64,000 nt of DNA, taken from Datisca glomerata (taxonomy: Eukaryota > Streptophyta > Magnoliopsida > Cucurbitales > Datiscaceae). Shown here one piece after another: positions 23,166-34,399 of the stretch. The notes beneath the pieces were generated by a model. That model did no database searches. It was not told the DNA's origin and saw nothing but the letters and a program-made list of their open reading frames with translations. Position 1 is the first letter of the stretch; each line of letters opens with the position of its first letter. The stretch spans positions 62,001 through 126,000 of the forward strand of contig QANY01002375.1 in NCBI GenBank assembly GCA_003255025.1, given 5' to 3'. The position numbers and the translations under genes are program-made.

Positions 23166-25322
23166 TGTTGGGCATAATGCACTCAAAGCATGTGTTTAGA
23201 CATTTTTAATATGAAATTAATGAAACTACATTTTTCTTATAATTATTCTTTTGAATTATTGTTGAATAATTTATATATAAATATCTGAAAATTTCATATT
23301 CATTAATGAGACTGTGATCTTGTATAAGTACGAAAATATTAAGAATAATAGATAATGAATAAAATAGTCAGCAACATATTAAAGTATAAAAATCTTTAAT
23401 GAATAGTTGCTAGTACGGTTTATTAAACATTAAGAATGTAAGTGATCTAAATCTGGATCATTGATGTGGTGGATAGACATCTTAGTGAATGTACTTTATA
23501 AAATTAGATAATATACGACATGACCGATGTGGATTGATATATTTATTAACTTACTGTTTATCATAGATATTTAATACCTATCAAAACTTATGATCATATA
23601 TAGATCAATCTATTAGATCTTTTGATTCAGTCGTTAAGGTTGTTTGTAAAATATGCTAGCGATTTTTGTTTTAAAGATTCAGTGACATGGGTGATTTGGG
23701 AACATGATTTTACAAGATTTGGAATCCAAGCTTTTTCAACGGATCGTATATTGATTCCTTTAAGTGTTAATTCTGAAACTGAATGGTTATTGAGCTCAAA
23801 TTTATAATATGATTATAAATTAACCATTCACTAGTGAATTAGTGGTACTTAAGGATCGAGATATAATTAGAAGAGTAAAATGATAATTTTGACTAGCTCT
23901 AATTTATGAACCAATAATTGGAGGATGGAACTACATGAAGTGATTATATCAATGGACTACACGAAAATACTTTGTATATATATTATGTAATTACTAAGAG
24001 TGCAATTCCATATTTATAGTGGAGTAATAATGGAATGAATAAATAAAATTATTCAATTAAAGAGTTTAATTAATAATTTGATTTATCAGAGCTTAGAATT
24101 ATGGATTCATGGTCCGCAAGCACCTCTGTATTACACAGTGTATGGTGTGAATACTTCAAGACATGAGAAATGACTAACTTGCGATATGAATTAAATTTCT
24201 GGGGCATATATAAAATTATAAGATAATTATATGTAATTAATTAATTAAAATATTTAATATAATTTTTGGAAATTACAATTAAATAATTTTGTCGATTAAT
24301 TTTGTTTTGATCAATAAGTGAGACAAAATATTTGATTTATGAAATTCAATAATATTAAATCATTATGAGATAATGATTCGATTTGGTTTATCTAATCTGT
24401 TAATAACATATAATATAATTGATTGAGACATCAGATAAGTTAATTTTAAATTAACTGATATCTAGATATTTACCTGATTCAAATAAATAATAAATTTTAG
24501 AAATTATCACATGGCATATTGGACTGCCCATGTCAATCACTGATTTTGAATCAGAGATTGACATGGACTACTGTAGTGCCACATGGCACTACAGTGGACA
24601 CGTGACGCACTGTAGTGCCTCACGACACTAAAGTGGTGCTGTGAGTCATCATTGTCATGAGACACTATGACTCCTCACGGCACACTGCAGTGTTGTACAA
24701 TTACAGCGAGTCTCACTTCAATTTCATATTTATAATTAATTTATTATTTTATATAAATCCCTAAAAATATGATATGCCAGTATCTAGAAAAGATATTGAT
24801 ATTATTTTATTGACTTCAGGGTGCTAACAACACAGTTGCAATCATGGGTGAAACTCTCTAAGATTAAAAGTTAATAAAAAAACTCTGTGAAGAATTTTTA
24901 ATTGTTTTTCGATCAGAGTATTATCTCACAAATTAATCATTCTTCAAAATCTCTAGATCTCAAATGCTGAGTACATCTAGAGACAGATAAGTGTTCTTGA
25001 TATATTATACGTGCCCACGCACATTTTAGTGTGCTTAAGGATTGGCTTGGAAGATCGTGGTGTGGATCTCGAAGTTTATCGTTTGAATAGCAAGATCGTT
25101 ATATTGCAAAGACACTTGATTGGACTATAAGAGATATATTTTATATCGATGTATATTTTTTATTTAATATTTAGATATATAATAGATCCGATGCGTAAAA
25201 ATATTTTCCAATTAAAAAGTTGCCATCTTTAGGATCTGTGATGATGCGATCGTTTATCGTTTTATAATTGTTTTTGAAACACCAACATGCCTTCCACCGC
25301 GCATCGCCGTGAATTCTTAGCA
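23166..25322 (+). repeat. Long copia LTR, copy A (5' LTR)
   Basis: It starts TGTTGGGC and ends CTTAGCA, 2157 bp, and is followed two bases later by a tRNA-Met-like primer site, so it is a 5' LTR. It is diverged from copies at 38434, 47469-49695 (minus), 52430-53878 (minus) and 61804. Shared landmarks are GAGACTGTGATCTTG, TTGAGCTCAAATTTATAAT, AATTGGAGGA, the CACTGTAGTGCC palindrome zone and GTGCCCACGCACA. It interrupts the hAT coding region. No matching 3' LTR was found nearby in plus orientation. Confidence 0.8.
24571..24594. repeat. Short palindrome in LTR A
   Basis: CTGTAGTGCCA and TGGCACTACAG are perfect 11-bp inverted arms around CA. The surrounding 24560-24700 holds further CACTGTAGTGCC-like units. 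Other copies of the family keep a TGCCACGTGGCA core here. Confidence 0.8.
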
Positions 25323-25323
25323 A

Positions 25324-25337
25324 TCGGCATCAGAGTG
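25324..25337 (+). other. Primer-binding site of the copia element with LTR A
   Basis: TCGGCATCAGAGTG resembles the TGGTATCAGAGC initiator-tRNA-Met site and lies directly after the LTR end. Confidence 0.6.
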
Positions 25338-26660
25338 GTCTTTATATATTTGTATATTAAATACCGTGTGGTTGTTCTTGCATCGTTTTGATATGTATTG
25401 TATTATTTTTCTCAAAATTTTAATGGAGATTATTGATGTGACTCGCGATTGTGAGGGAATAATAAATTTAGAATAACGTTGATCGGAGCTGTGTGGTCTG
25501 TGTCTCGATCTTGAAGCTCACTCATGTCTGAGATATTAAATAATATTGATGCAAATAATTACATTATTCTCCTATCATTAAAAACACATTCAAAAGTGTA
25601 AATTAATCGATGAGAATTTTGTAAATTAAATAAACGACATAAAATATGTGTGAATAATTCTTCTCGTAAATGTTGTACTGATTTTGTGCATTTTTACTAT
25701 CTTTTTAGTTCATTCAGACTTGACAACTTTGAACAGCTGAAGTGCGCCATTTGAAAAAAGAATTGATCTGGGTCAGTGAATGGAAGAGCTTGGGCTACGA
25801 GTTGGGCTTCATGAGGAGGTGAGGCTTGGGTTGCTTTTGTGGGGACGCTTGGATCTAAGTGGGCTGAGGCTTGGGATGCCGCTAGGCATCAAGAGTAAGT
25901 GAGTCCCGTGCATAAGGGCCCAGGACACTGGGCTTCCTACGTAGAAGCTGGCTTTTACGGGTCACGCCCGGAGCAGACACGGGTCGATCTTGGAGCAAGT
26001 TACGGGTTACGTTCTGGGCTCCCCGCATGGGCTCTCTTGGGCTTCTTTGATGGGAAACGAGCTGGAGCTCTCTTTGGCTCCTTTGATTAGGCAATGAACC
26101 GGACCGGGTAGGTCAACCTGCAAACCACGATCCGGGTAATGATGGCAGCAACGGCCAGAGCCGCGATATGTCTTGTCCAGCAGCCGTTTGTGATTGGGAT
26201 TGGCCAGGAAATACTAGAAATCCTTTTCTGAATACGTTTATGGGCGCCATGGAGTCTAAAATTGCGTCTTTTCTAGTAGATCTAAGCGTCAAGTTTCGGA
26301 AATGGAGGAGAGTTTCTCCTTCGTTTTGGTGGCAATTCTTGGCGTGGAGAACGCATGACGCCGACGTAAGTGAAGCTGAGACACGAGGGTCTGTTCGGCG
26401 GTAGATAGGGCGACTGTGGTGCTCGTGAGCCGCGGCTCCGTCGGTTTCTGGCGATTTGCGGCTTCATAAATCGTGATTTTCATTTTTCTTCCAGCGTTAA
26501 TTTACGGCGGCGGCTGATAGTAACCAACGAAATAGATTTTTATGTCGATTCCTACATTCTCATTCTTCTTTGCTCGTTCTTATTCAACCCATATTCAAAG
26601 ATCGTTTCACTGTTGTGGCGACAATTGTGGCGGCAGATAAAATTTTGTGATCAATTTTTA
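25338..26660 (+). other. Retroelement leader with a GC-richer block
   Basis: After an AT-rich leader (25338-25730) the composition changes sharply at about 25740-26520, with repeated GGCTTGGG/TTGGGCT words. No convincing coding region: the open frames at 25882-26483 occur on both strands and lack known motifs. It may be the internal domain of a non-autonomous long-LTR element or a captured sequence. Confidence 0.4.
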
Positions 26661-28314
26661 AAAAGGAAGATATGCGTTGCACAGATAACGTCAGACTGTT
26701 GATGTGAAAAATATGTCAGTATCGACTGTTAGAGAGAATCGTCACACGTTATTCGGTGATCCGTCCTTAGGTCTGTAAAAATCAAGAATAATCGTGAAAG
26801 CAGTAGGTAGGGGAACCGAGGGTGTCCCACCTAATACACTCTAACGATCAAATCAGTAGAGTGTTTAAAATAATATGAGCAATATAGAAAATTGCTTACC
26901 GTTTAATATGGATCATCATATATTAATAATGATTTTCTGTATTAGTCAAACGTCCATGTTCACTTTATTTTCTTCTTTATTCTGATAAGGAATGTGGATA
27001 TTCATGGAGAATATTCTCTGATCAAAATATTTTAGTTATCATTTTATCTTCTTTAACAACCATTGAGATTACCTGATAGATTTGATATGTGCCTATCATT
27101 TTCTTGTATGAATGATTATTATATCTTATCGTGACAAAAATGATATCAACTATCTTGAGTAGCCACGATCTTAGGTATGAGATTACCTCATCATCTGTGT
27201 GACATCGGTAGTGTAAGTATAGGTGGGACAGTGTCCATCGATCTGGTCGTGGATGGTGTCTCAGTCATCATGGTGACTTCGGTCACGGAGTAATCATCGG
27301 TTTGGACTTAATATGTGCTTTACCTGAGAAATGAGAGTATTGAGACTTGTTCAGAAGTATTATTAATGAGTTTTAACCTCAGTGTGTTTTCTCCTCAACA
27401 GTAATAAATCTCAATCGTACTTTCTTCCTTCATGATCGGTTTAATCATCAGTAGTGTTCTTCCCATAACTTTCACATACTTTTTTCTTCTTCACCTTAAA
27501 ATATAATAGATACCAACATCAATACCAGTAGAGCACAATGATGTACACAAGTAAAACACAAAATTCATCACACACTCATACAAATAAGAAAAAATACAGG
27601 AAATCCATTAAAAAAAGGTGCTTCAGAAGCTTGACTCCATTTTAAGTTGTAAACATCAGCAAAATTCATCAAATTCAGGTAGGATAACATCATGTTGTTG
27701 TATAACATGGAGCCACCTGAGTAATTTACAACCAGTGAACCACAACTAAAGTTATTCAGTAACTTGTGTGTGGCTATTTATCGTCTACGGCTAAAGAATG
27801 TAAATCACTAATAGTTATTTGAAACGAGATACTTCGCTGCATCTACACAGTCAAAATCATAAGATTAACACAAAGCAAATTATCCACTGATAACTTGCTT
27901 TGATTGGTTAATAAGTATATTAGCAATTTTCGTAGCAGATCACCTTCTACTAAATGCTAGAAATATTCACAAAAAAAAAAAGATTATTTCAAGAATTCTC
28001 CATATCTCTGCACACTTAGCACACAACTGACAGACAATTTCAATCATATTCAACCAATATAAGTCTACTAAACAACATTATGAAGCAATTGACTTAACTG
28101 AGCACCATGCAAAGGAACTCAAATGGTCCTGTATAATTTTCAACACAAATCTTTTATCATACTAAATTTTAATCCAAACCACGATCTAGAAAATGATTAC
28201 CATAATTCCTACTAGCATCCAGAGTTTATGAAATTCAATAGCAACAAAGGCAACGTATAGATATGAAGCATATCAAAATAATTTCTAGAAATTCGGTGTT
28301 AAAAGCAAGATAAA
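26661..28314. other. Non-coding DNA, probable old repeats
   Basis: 26700-27480 contains CCACCTAATACACTCTAACG and alternating GGTGACTTCGGTCACGG-like words that look like an LTR remnant, but no partner copy was found. 27500-28314 is AT-rich without features. Confidence 0.35.
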
Positions 28315-28664
28315 TGTAAAAGATTTTTCCAGTAAAATAAGAATCTATTACGAACAAATAATGAAAGCAATAAATGAGAGAGAGTAAAAGAATATGAACT
28401 CGAAAGTTTTGTTTGCTCATATTCGATTGATTTATTGAGATCGTACATGCTCATATTTATATATGAAGATTATAATTAAATAATAATTTATCCTCTTATT
28501 CCGTAGCAAGTAATAAAGAATTCATAAACGTCTTTGAAAAATATTCTCTTCGAATATCCCTGTTGTAACCGTCTGCCTGATCCTACGGTCCGTATTTGAT
28601 ATGTTCCTCAATTGACTCTTCGAACTAGATCTTACCACGTGTAAAGTAAGATTTTGACTGTTCA
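28315..28664 (-). repeat. Solo LTR related to the Tat element LTR
   Basis: The unit has LTR-type ends (minus strand TGAACAGTC...TTTTACA), 350 bp, flanked by the perfect 5-bp direct repeat ATAAA (28310-28314 and 28665-28669). It shares blocks with 2975-3430, including ATGTAAAAGATTTTT and the reverse-oriented TATA region. With no internal domain it is a solo LTR, formed by LTR-LTR recombination. Confidence 0.7.
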
Positions 28665-28669
28665 ATAAA

Positions 28670-29791
28670 TTCATTAAGCATGCTAATAATTTATCCCAAA
28701 TAGGATTGGTATTACAAGCTTATTTACCTCTTGATATGGAATCTGAATTTTTCCAAGTTAAAGAGAAGAAGATAGAGTAGAACTCTTAACCAGCCAGGGG
28801 AAGATTCAGACCTGCACGATTACAAAGTGATGAACGCACTAGGACTTCGCCCAGACCTCACCAACCTTCTATTAGTAAAAGTAATTAAAGACATAGTCCC
28901 ACCACCACAGCCAGAGATGAGATCGACGATCATTAGTGCAGGGACTTAAAGGGAGCGACATAGAGAGGTAGAAGCAGCCCAAGCTTTACCAACGAGAGAA
29001 AGAATGAGAGGAGCGATAGACAAAGTTAGAGAGAAGGTTGTACAAAGAAGGCTGTTGAGAGAAAGGAAGAAACGAAGATGTAGAAGGAAGAAGAAAAAGG
29101 CAAGTGGATAATATCACTTTAGATAAGTGAAAAATTAGTGGGTCATGGGGTATATTATTGTGAATCACTTTGGTGAAGGTATACATTTCTAAAAGCTCCA
29201 TGATGATTTCGAAACCAGAGTACACAATTGAAAAATGTGAAAAATTGAAATTCACAAAAGAAATCAGAGGAATCATCACGAACAAACGATCAAACAAAAC
29301 AATGCAAATTGAAATCAGAGGAATCACAAACTGATAGTTCAAGGAAATGTTGACATGGAAATCAGTGGAATCACGAATGTAAAACCGCAAATTATAATGA
29401 CTTAAATGACATGCTACTTCTTACAGTGGAGACTAAATATATGTAGAAAAATAAAATTTCTCAGGCATGACGTGTTACAATTGTGCCAAAAAAACACGAG
29501 AATTCTATGTTTTTATTAACCATTCTGTTTATAATTATAATTGAAATTCTTAAATTACGTGTGAAATTTTTTAATAAGATACACAAGTATATAATATTTG
29601 GTTTATGAGTTATTGTAATTAATCGTTAATTATATGATGAGTAATGATGAAGTCCATTACAGCAATTTTATACATGTAGTTAAATAATAACATTTTGTAA
29701 AAATTAGAAAACGTGACGTGATACTTATCTTTTTAATCATCTTGGTGGGTAAGTGAAACTCTTCTAAAATTGGAGGTTTTCCTTTTGTATG
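28670..29791. other. Intergenic DNA with short AATCAGAGGAATCA repeats
   Basis: The 134-codon minus-strand open frame at 28986-29390 has no known motif. The same stretch carries imperfect repeats of GAAATCAGAGGAATCA (29260-29375) on the plus strand. Nothing else is supported. Confidence 0.4.
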
Positions 29792-29803
29792 AATCTTAAA
29801 AGT

Positions 29804-29944
29804 AGGCTAATTTCTGTTAATTGGCTTATCTTATTTTGTTCGTTTGTCTCAAGTTTTATGTCTTTTGTGTTCTTACCTGGGGTATGTCTTTGTAACTGTG
29901 TAAATGTTTTTTGGTTGAATAAAATTTACCTTTAAACCAAAAAA
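29804..29944 (+). mobile_element. 5'-truncated LINE tail with target-site duplication
   Basis: About 140 bp ending TTGGTTGAATAAAATTTACC...CCAAAAAAAA, the usual 3' end of plant L1 elements with a short poly(A). The 12-bp direct repeat AATCTTAAAAGT flanks it at 29792-29803 and 29945-29956. Confidence 0.8.
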
Positions 29945-30029
29945 AATCTTAAAAGTGGAGTTCTTTCTTAAGTTATCGTAATTCTGTAATCATTTTACTA
30001 TAAATTCAATGGAAATATTAGGACGTTAG

Positions 30030-30613
30030 TGTTATGCTTTTACACACATATATCAGTTAGAACTGATTTTTTGTACCGAAGAAAGAAGAAGAAAAAAATA
30101 AAAGAAGGAACGAGAAGAACACTAGGAATTATACTGATCCAGTCTATCAATGTGATCGACCTACATCCAGTTTTCAGAGTACTGCCAATCCACCATATGA
30201 TCTTAAAGATATAGTATACAGAGTTACATAGAATTAGTTTTAGACTAAAAGAAGTCAAAAAGGGAAATACTGAGAAGATTAAACTCAAACAAGAAAATAC
30301 CCTTTCATGTATTTTCTTAGCAGCCATGCAGTCTCCTTCTCTACCCTTTCTCCACGAGGCTTCTCCCTTTCTCCCACAATCTCTCTATTTCTCTCACCTA
30401 TAACTAACTCTAATTACCATTATGATATTACGTCAATACCATGCACGTATACGCACTACTAAAGTAAAACTCCATGTGGCAGCATGAGATTGAACCAAGA
30501 CACTTTTTCACAGCCGATACAAATGAGCTTTAATAACCAACTTATCCAACATGGCAACTACATTCTCGATATGAGTATTTACAGCTGGACCATTGAAGTT
30601 GATACACATCACA
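30030..30613 (-). repeat. 3' LTR of the 30-36 kb copia
   Basis: Minus strand begins TGTGATGTGTATCAAC and ends AGCATAACA. It carries most of the open frames at 30029-30327, which are not genes. Confidence 0.9.
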
Positions 30614-30629
30614 AATTCTCCACCTTGTA
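30614..30629 (-). other. Polypurine tract
   Basis: The minus strand AAGGTGGAGAATT immediately precedes the 3' LTR. Confidence 0.7.
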
Positions 30630-30688
30630 TCAATCTTAAGAGTGTCTTCTAATCATATAGCAGCTTTGACAGTATATTATAACATCAA

Positions 30689-31195
30689 TTAGTGAACAAG
30701 GGAAATGACATTCAACAAGTTTAAACATTTCTTAAACTTGTTGGATGACACTACCTTGGTTATCATATCTATTGGATTTTCTTCAGTATGAAACTTGGCT
30801 ATAGATACCCTTCTTAAAGAAATAATATCTATGATAAAATGAAGCTTGACATCTATGTGTTTAGTCCTTTCATGATACATCTCATTCTTTGACATATGTA
30901 TAGTACTTTGATTGTCACAATATAATGTAACGTTGTCCTGTTTAACTTTTAGCTCACTAATGAGACCTTGAAGTCACAATGCCTATTTGACAGCTTTTGT
31001 GACAGCAATGTACTCAACCTCAGTTGTGGATAGAGCAATAACAGGTTGTAAGATGGCTTTCCAGCTAACTGTACAACCATACAAGGTAAGCACATAACCT
31101 GTTAGGGACTTCCTCTTATCAAGATCACCTGCAAAATCAGAGTCCACATATCCTACTAGAGGTTCTGAAGTATCCTCTACTCTTTGATACTTCAA
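30689..31195 (-). pseudogene. Copia RNase H domain
   Basis: VGYVDSDFAGDLDKRKSLTGYV, CTVSWKAILQPVIALSTTEVEYIAVTKAVK and HIDVKLHFI are the canonical copia RNase H blocks, with the catalytic DSD and E retained. Frameshifts occur between the pieces. Confidence 0.85.
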
Positions 31196-31577
31196 ACCAA
31201 AATCAATTGTTCCCTTAAGATATCTTAATACTCATTTCACTGCTTCCCAATGAGTTTTCCCTGGTTTAAACATAAACCTACTAACAAGACTAGATGCATA
31301 GCCAAGTCTGGTCTAGTGCACACCTTTGAGCTACTAACCTGTTAGGGACATCCTCTTATCAAGATCACCTGTAAAATCAGAGTCCACATATCCTACTAGA
31401 GGTTCTGAAGTATCCTATACTCTTTGATACTTCAAACCAAAATCAATGGTTCCCTTAAGATATCTTAATACCCATTTCACTGCTTCCCAATGAGTTTTCC
31501 CTGGTTTAAACATAAGCCTACTAACAAGACTAGCTGCATAGGCCAAGTCTGGTCTAGTGCACACCATTGAATACATT
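31098..31577. repeat. 240-bp tandem duplication across RT/RNase H
   Basis: CCTGTTAGGGAC at 31098 recurs at 31338. The two units are almost identical up to GTCTGGTCTAGTGCACACC. The copy disrupts the reading order of RSLMYSMVCTRPDLAYA and RNase H. Confidence 0.9.
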
Positions 31578-31838
31578 AAACTACCTACTGCACTTGAGTA
31601 AGGTATTTTCTCTATGTAGCCTCTTTCTTCCTCAAACTTAGGTGACATGTTAGATTAAATCTTAAAATGAGCAGCCAAAGGTGTTTCAATCGGTTTAGAA
31701 TCAGTCATTCTAAACCTTTTAAGAATCTTTGCTGTGTAATCCTTTTGAGATACATGCATACTAAAGTTTCTTTTGTCTCTTAGAATGTTCATTCCTAAGA
31801 TCTTCTTTGCTGCACCTAGATCCTTCATCTCAAACTCC

Positions 31839-32363
31839 TTATTGAGTTGCAGCTTTTAGTTTAATAATTTCAGCCATATCAGATGAAGCAATTAACATAT
31901 CTACATACAACATTAAATAAACATTGGTATAGCCTGTTATACATCTAAAATACACACAACTATCATATTTGCTCCTCGTGTACTTATTTCTCAACATAAA
32001 TTCATCGAATCTCAAATACACTTCAACGTCATATTTGCTCCTCGTGTACTTATTTCTCAACATAAATTCATCGAATCTAAAATACCACTTCAACGGACTT
32101 TGTTTCAGCCCATATAGTGATTTGTGAAGTAAACAAACTTTGTTTTCATTACCTCTAATAGTGAATCCATCTAGTTGAGCCATGTAGATCCTCTTATCTA
32201 GATTTCCATGTAGAAAAGTAGTTTTCACATCCATTTTCTCCAACTCTAAACCAAACTCAGTAACAATTGCCAATAAAACTCTGATTGATGTATGCTTCAC
32301 CACAGGGGAGAAAATTTCTCTATAATCAATTCCCTCTTTCTGTGAGAAGCCTTTAGCCACCAA
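31839..32363 (-). pseudogene. Copia reverse transcriptase
   Basis: VAKGFSQKEGIDYREIFSPVVKHTSIRVLLAI, MDVKTTFLHGNL and SLYGLKQSPLKWY (read in pieces) identify copia RT. The catalytic box reads LYVDMLIAS, where YVDDMLIA is expected: one Asp codon is missing (31899-31907). A 22-residue segment starting LRFDEFMLRNKYTRSKYD is duplicated in frame. Confidence 0.9.
31963..32094. repeat. 66-bp in-frame tandem duplication in RT
   Basis: TCATATTTGCTCCTCGTG starts at 31963 and again at 32029. The unit is 66 bp, i.e. 22 codons, and preserves the frame. Confidence 0.9.
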
Positions 32364-32441
32364 CCTTGCCTTGAATATAAGGTTTTAAACTCTTGAAATA
32401 CTCTCCTTCCTTTTGAAGATCCACTTAAAATCGACAATCCT

Positions 32442-33960
32442 TTAATTTGGAGGTTTGTTTACAAGTGTCCAGGTATGATTCTGCAACTGAGATGACATTT
32501 CTTCTTTCATTGCATTTATCCAATTTTTTTGGTCCTTGCTCCTTATTTCATCTAGATAATTTTTGGGTTTATTATTAGCAATATCCTCAACTACTGTCAA
32601 AGCAAAGGGTATTAGCTCAGCATACCCATATCTCATGGGAGCTTTTGTAGGTGTCCTTCTTCTATCTCTTGCAAGAAGATAATTATCTAAGTCATCATGT
32701 TCTTCATCAAGCACATCATTTTCTGGTTCTGGGGATTGATAAGAGACTCCAGCAGATTTATGATTACAATTTTCCAACTCATCTTCAAGCTTCACCTCAA
32801 AATCAACTCGGGCTCCTTTTGAGCTTTCACCTTTGTTTACCGGTAGCTTTGAGCTGTCCATGTACATTTCATCCTCTCTGGAAGTTACATCTCTACTATT
32901 AAAACATCTTGAACTATTTCCTTCTGAGTGCCACGTCTTGTAATGCTTAACCCTTTCTGGATAGCCAATGAACATACATCTTTTGGCTCTTGGTTCAAGT
33001 TTACCTTCCTTGACATGTGCATAAGCTACATAGCCAAAAACCTTTAGGTTTTCATAAGTTAGAGGTGTCCCTGACCACATTTCTTGTAGTGTTTTAAAGT
33101 TTAAGGCAGCTGATGAACATCTGTTAATCAAGTAAGCAACTGTGTTTATAGCTTCTGCCCAAAACTTCTTAGGTAGATTTGCACATGACAACATGCACCT
33201 CCCTCTTTCAAGTAGGGTTCTGGTGATTCTTTATGCTAAACCATTTTGCTGAGGTGTATTGGGAACTGTTATGTGTCTCACTAGTCCATCTTTACAAAGC
33301 TTACTGAAGCTCTCATTTACATACTTAAGGCCATTGTCTGTTCTCATTTTTTAACCATCACGCTAGTTTGAAATTCCACCATTTTTTCCAATCTTTGAAC
33401 TTTAGAAAAGCTTCATCTTTGGATTTCATGTGTCTCTGACCAGATTTCTTGTGGTGTTTTAAAGTTTAAGCCAGCTAATGGTCATTTGTTAATCATGTAA
33501 GCAGCCATGTTTATAGCTTCTGCCCAAACCTTCTTAGGTAGATTTGCACATGACAACATGCACTTCACTCTTTTAAGTAGGGTTCCTGTTCATTCTTTTT
33601 GCTAAACCATTTTGCTGAGGTGTATTGAGAATTGTTCTGTGTCTCACTAGTTCTTCATCTTTACAAAGCTTACCGAAACTCTTATTTAAATACTCAAGAC
33701 CATTTTCTATTCTCAGTTTTTTAACCTTCTTGCCAGTTTGAAGTTCCACCATTTTTTTTTCCAATATTTGAACTTTAGAAAAGCTTCATCTTTGGATTTG
33801 AGAATGCACAGCCAAAATTCTCTGGAATAATCATCAATGATTGAAATGAAGTACTTACCACCTCCCAAAGATTCTGTTCTAGCTGGTCCCCAGAGATCAG
33901 AATGCACATAGCTCGAAATTTTCTTGGTTATATGAGTAGAAGACCCAAACTTCACCCTGG
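32442..33960 (-). pseudogene. Copia integrase with linker region
   Basis: HSDLWGPARTESLGGGKYF and DDYSREFWL (core D), LNTPQQNGLAKRMNR and CANLPKKFWAEAINTVAYLINR are integrase blocks. The linker to RT (KVFGYVAYAHVKEGKLEPRAKRC...) follows. The middle of the domain is duplicated. Confidence 0.88.
33065..33794. repeat. About 365-bp tandem duplication in integrase
   Basis: GTGTCCCTGACCACATTTCTTG-like sequence at 33065 recurs as a variant at 33430. The two units match through AACTTTAGAAAAGCTTCATC but differ at many sites, so this duplication is older than the 240-bp one. Confidence 0.88.
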
Positions 33961-34399
33961 TTGCCTTCCCAATTATGCAGTGTTCACAAAACTCAAGATT
34001 TTCAAGTTTGTCACCACATAACAGTCCATGTTTCTAAAGTTCTTGTAGTCCCCTTTCACTAACATAGCCAAGCCACAATTGAGTTTTCTTTATTTCTGAG
34101 GTATTGCTGCTACCGAACCAACTATTGTGCTTCCATAAAGCACATACAAACCATTTTCTCTGATGCCCTTTATAATGACCATTACTCCTTTTAGTATTTT
34201 CAGAGATCCATTGCCTCCCTTAAATGTGTAGCCATTTTGGTCTAACACTCCAAGAGAAAATAGATTTCATTTTTAAGTTTGGTACAAATCTCACTTCAGT
34301 GAGAATTTTTCTTCTCCATCATGAGTTTGAATTCTGATACTTCCTATACCAGTCACCTTGCATTCATTGTCATCAACTAGAATGACTTTACCACATTCT

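Noticed and set aside
25882..26483. Overlapping open frames on both strands
   Set aside because: GC-rich sequence lengthens random frames. None has a known motif, and they overlap on both strands.
28986..29390. 134-codon minus-strand open frame
   Set aside because: No domain or family motif, odd composition, and the opposite strand holds imperfect repeats. It is more likely chance.
30029..30327. Open frames on both strands near 30.1 kb
   Set aside because: They lie in a copia LTR and recur, altered, in the other LTR (35439-35789).
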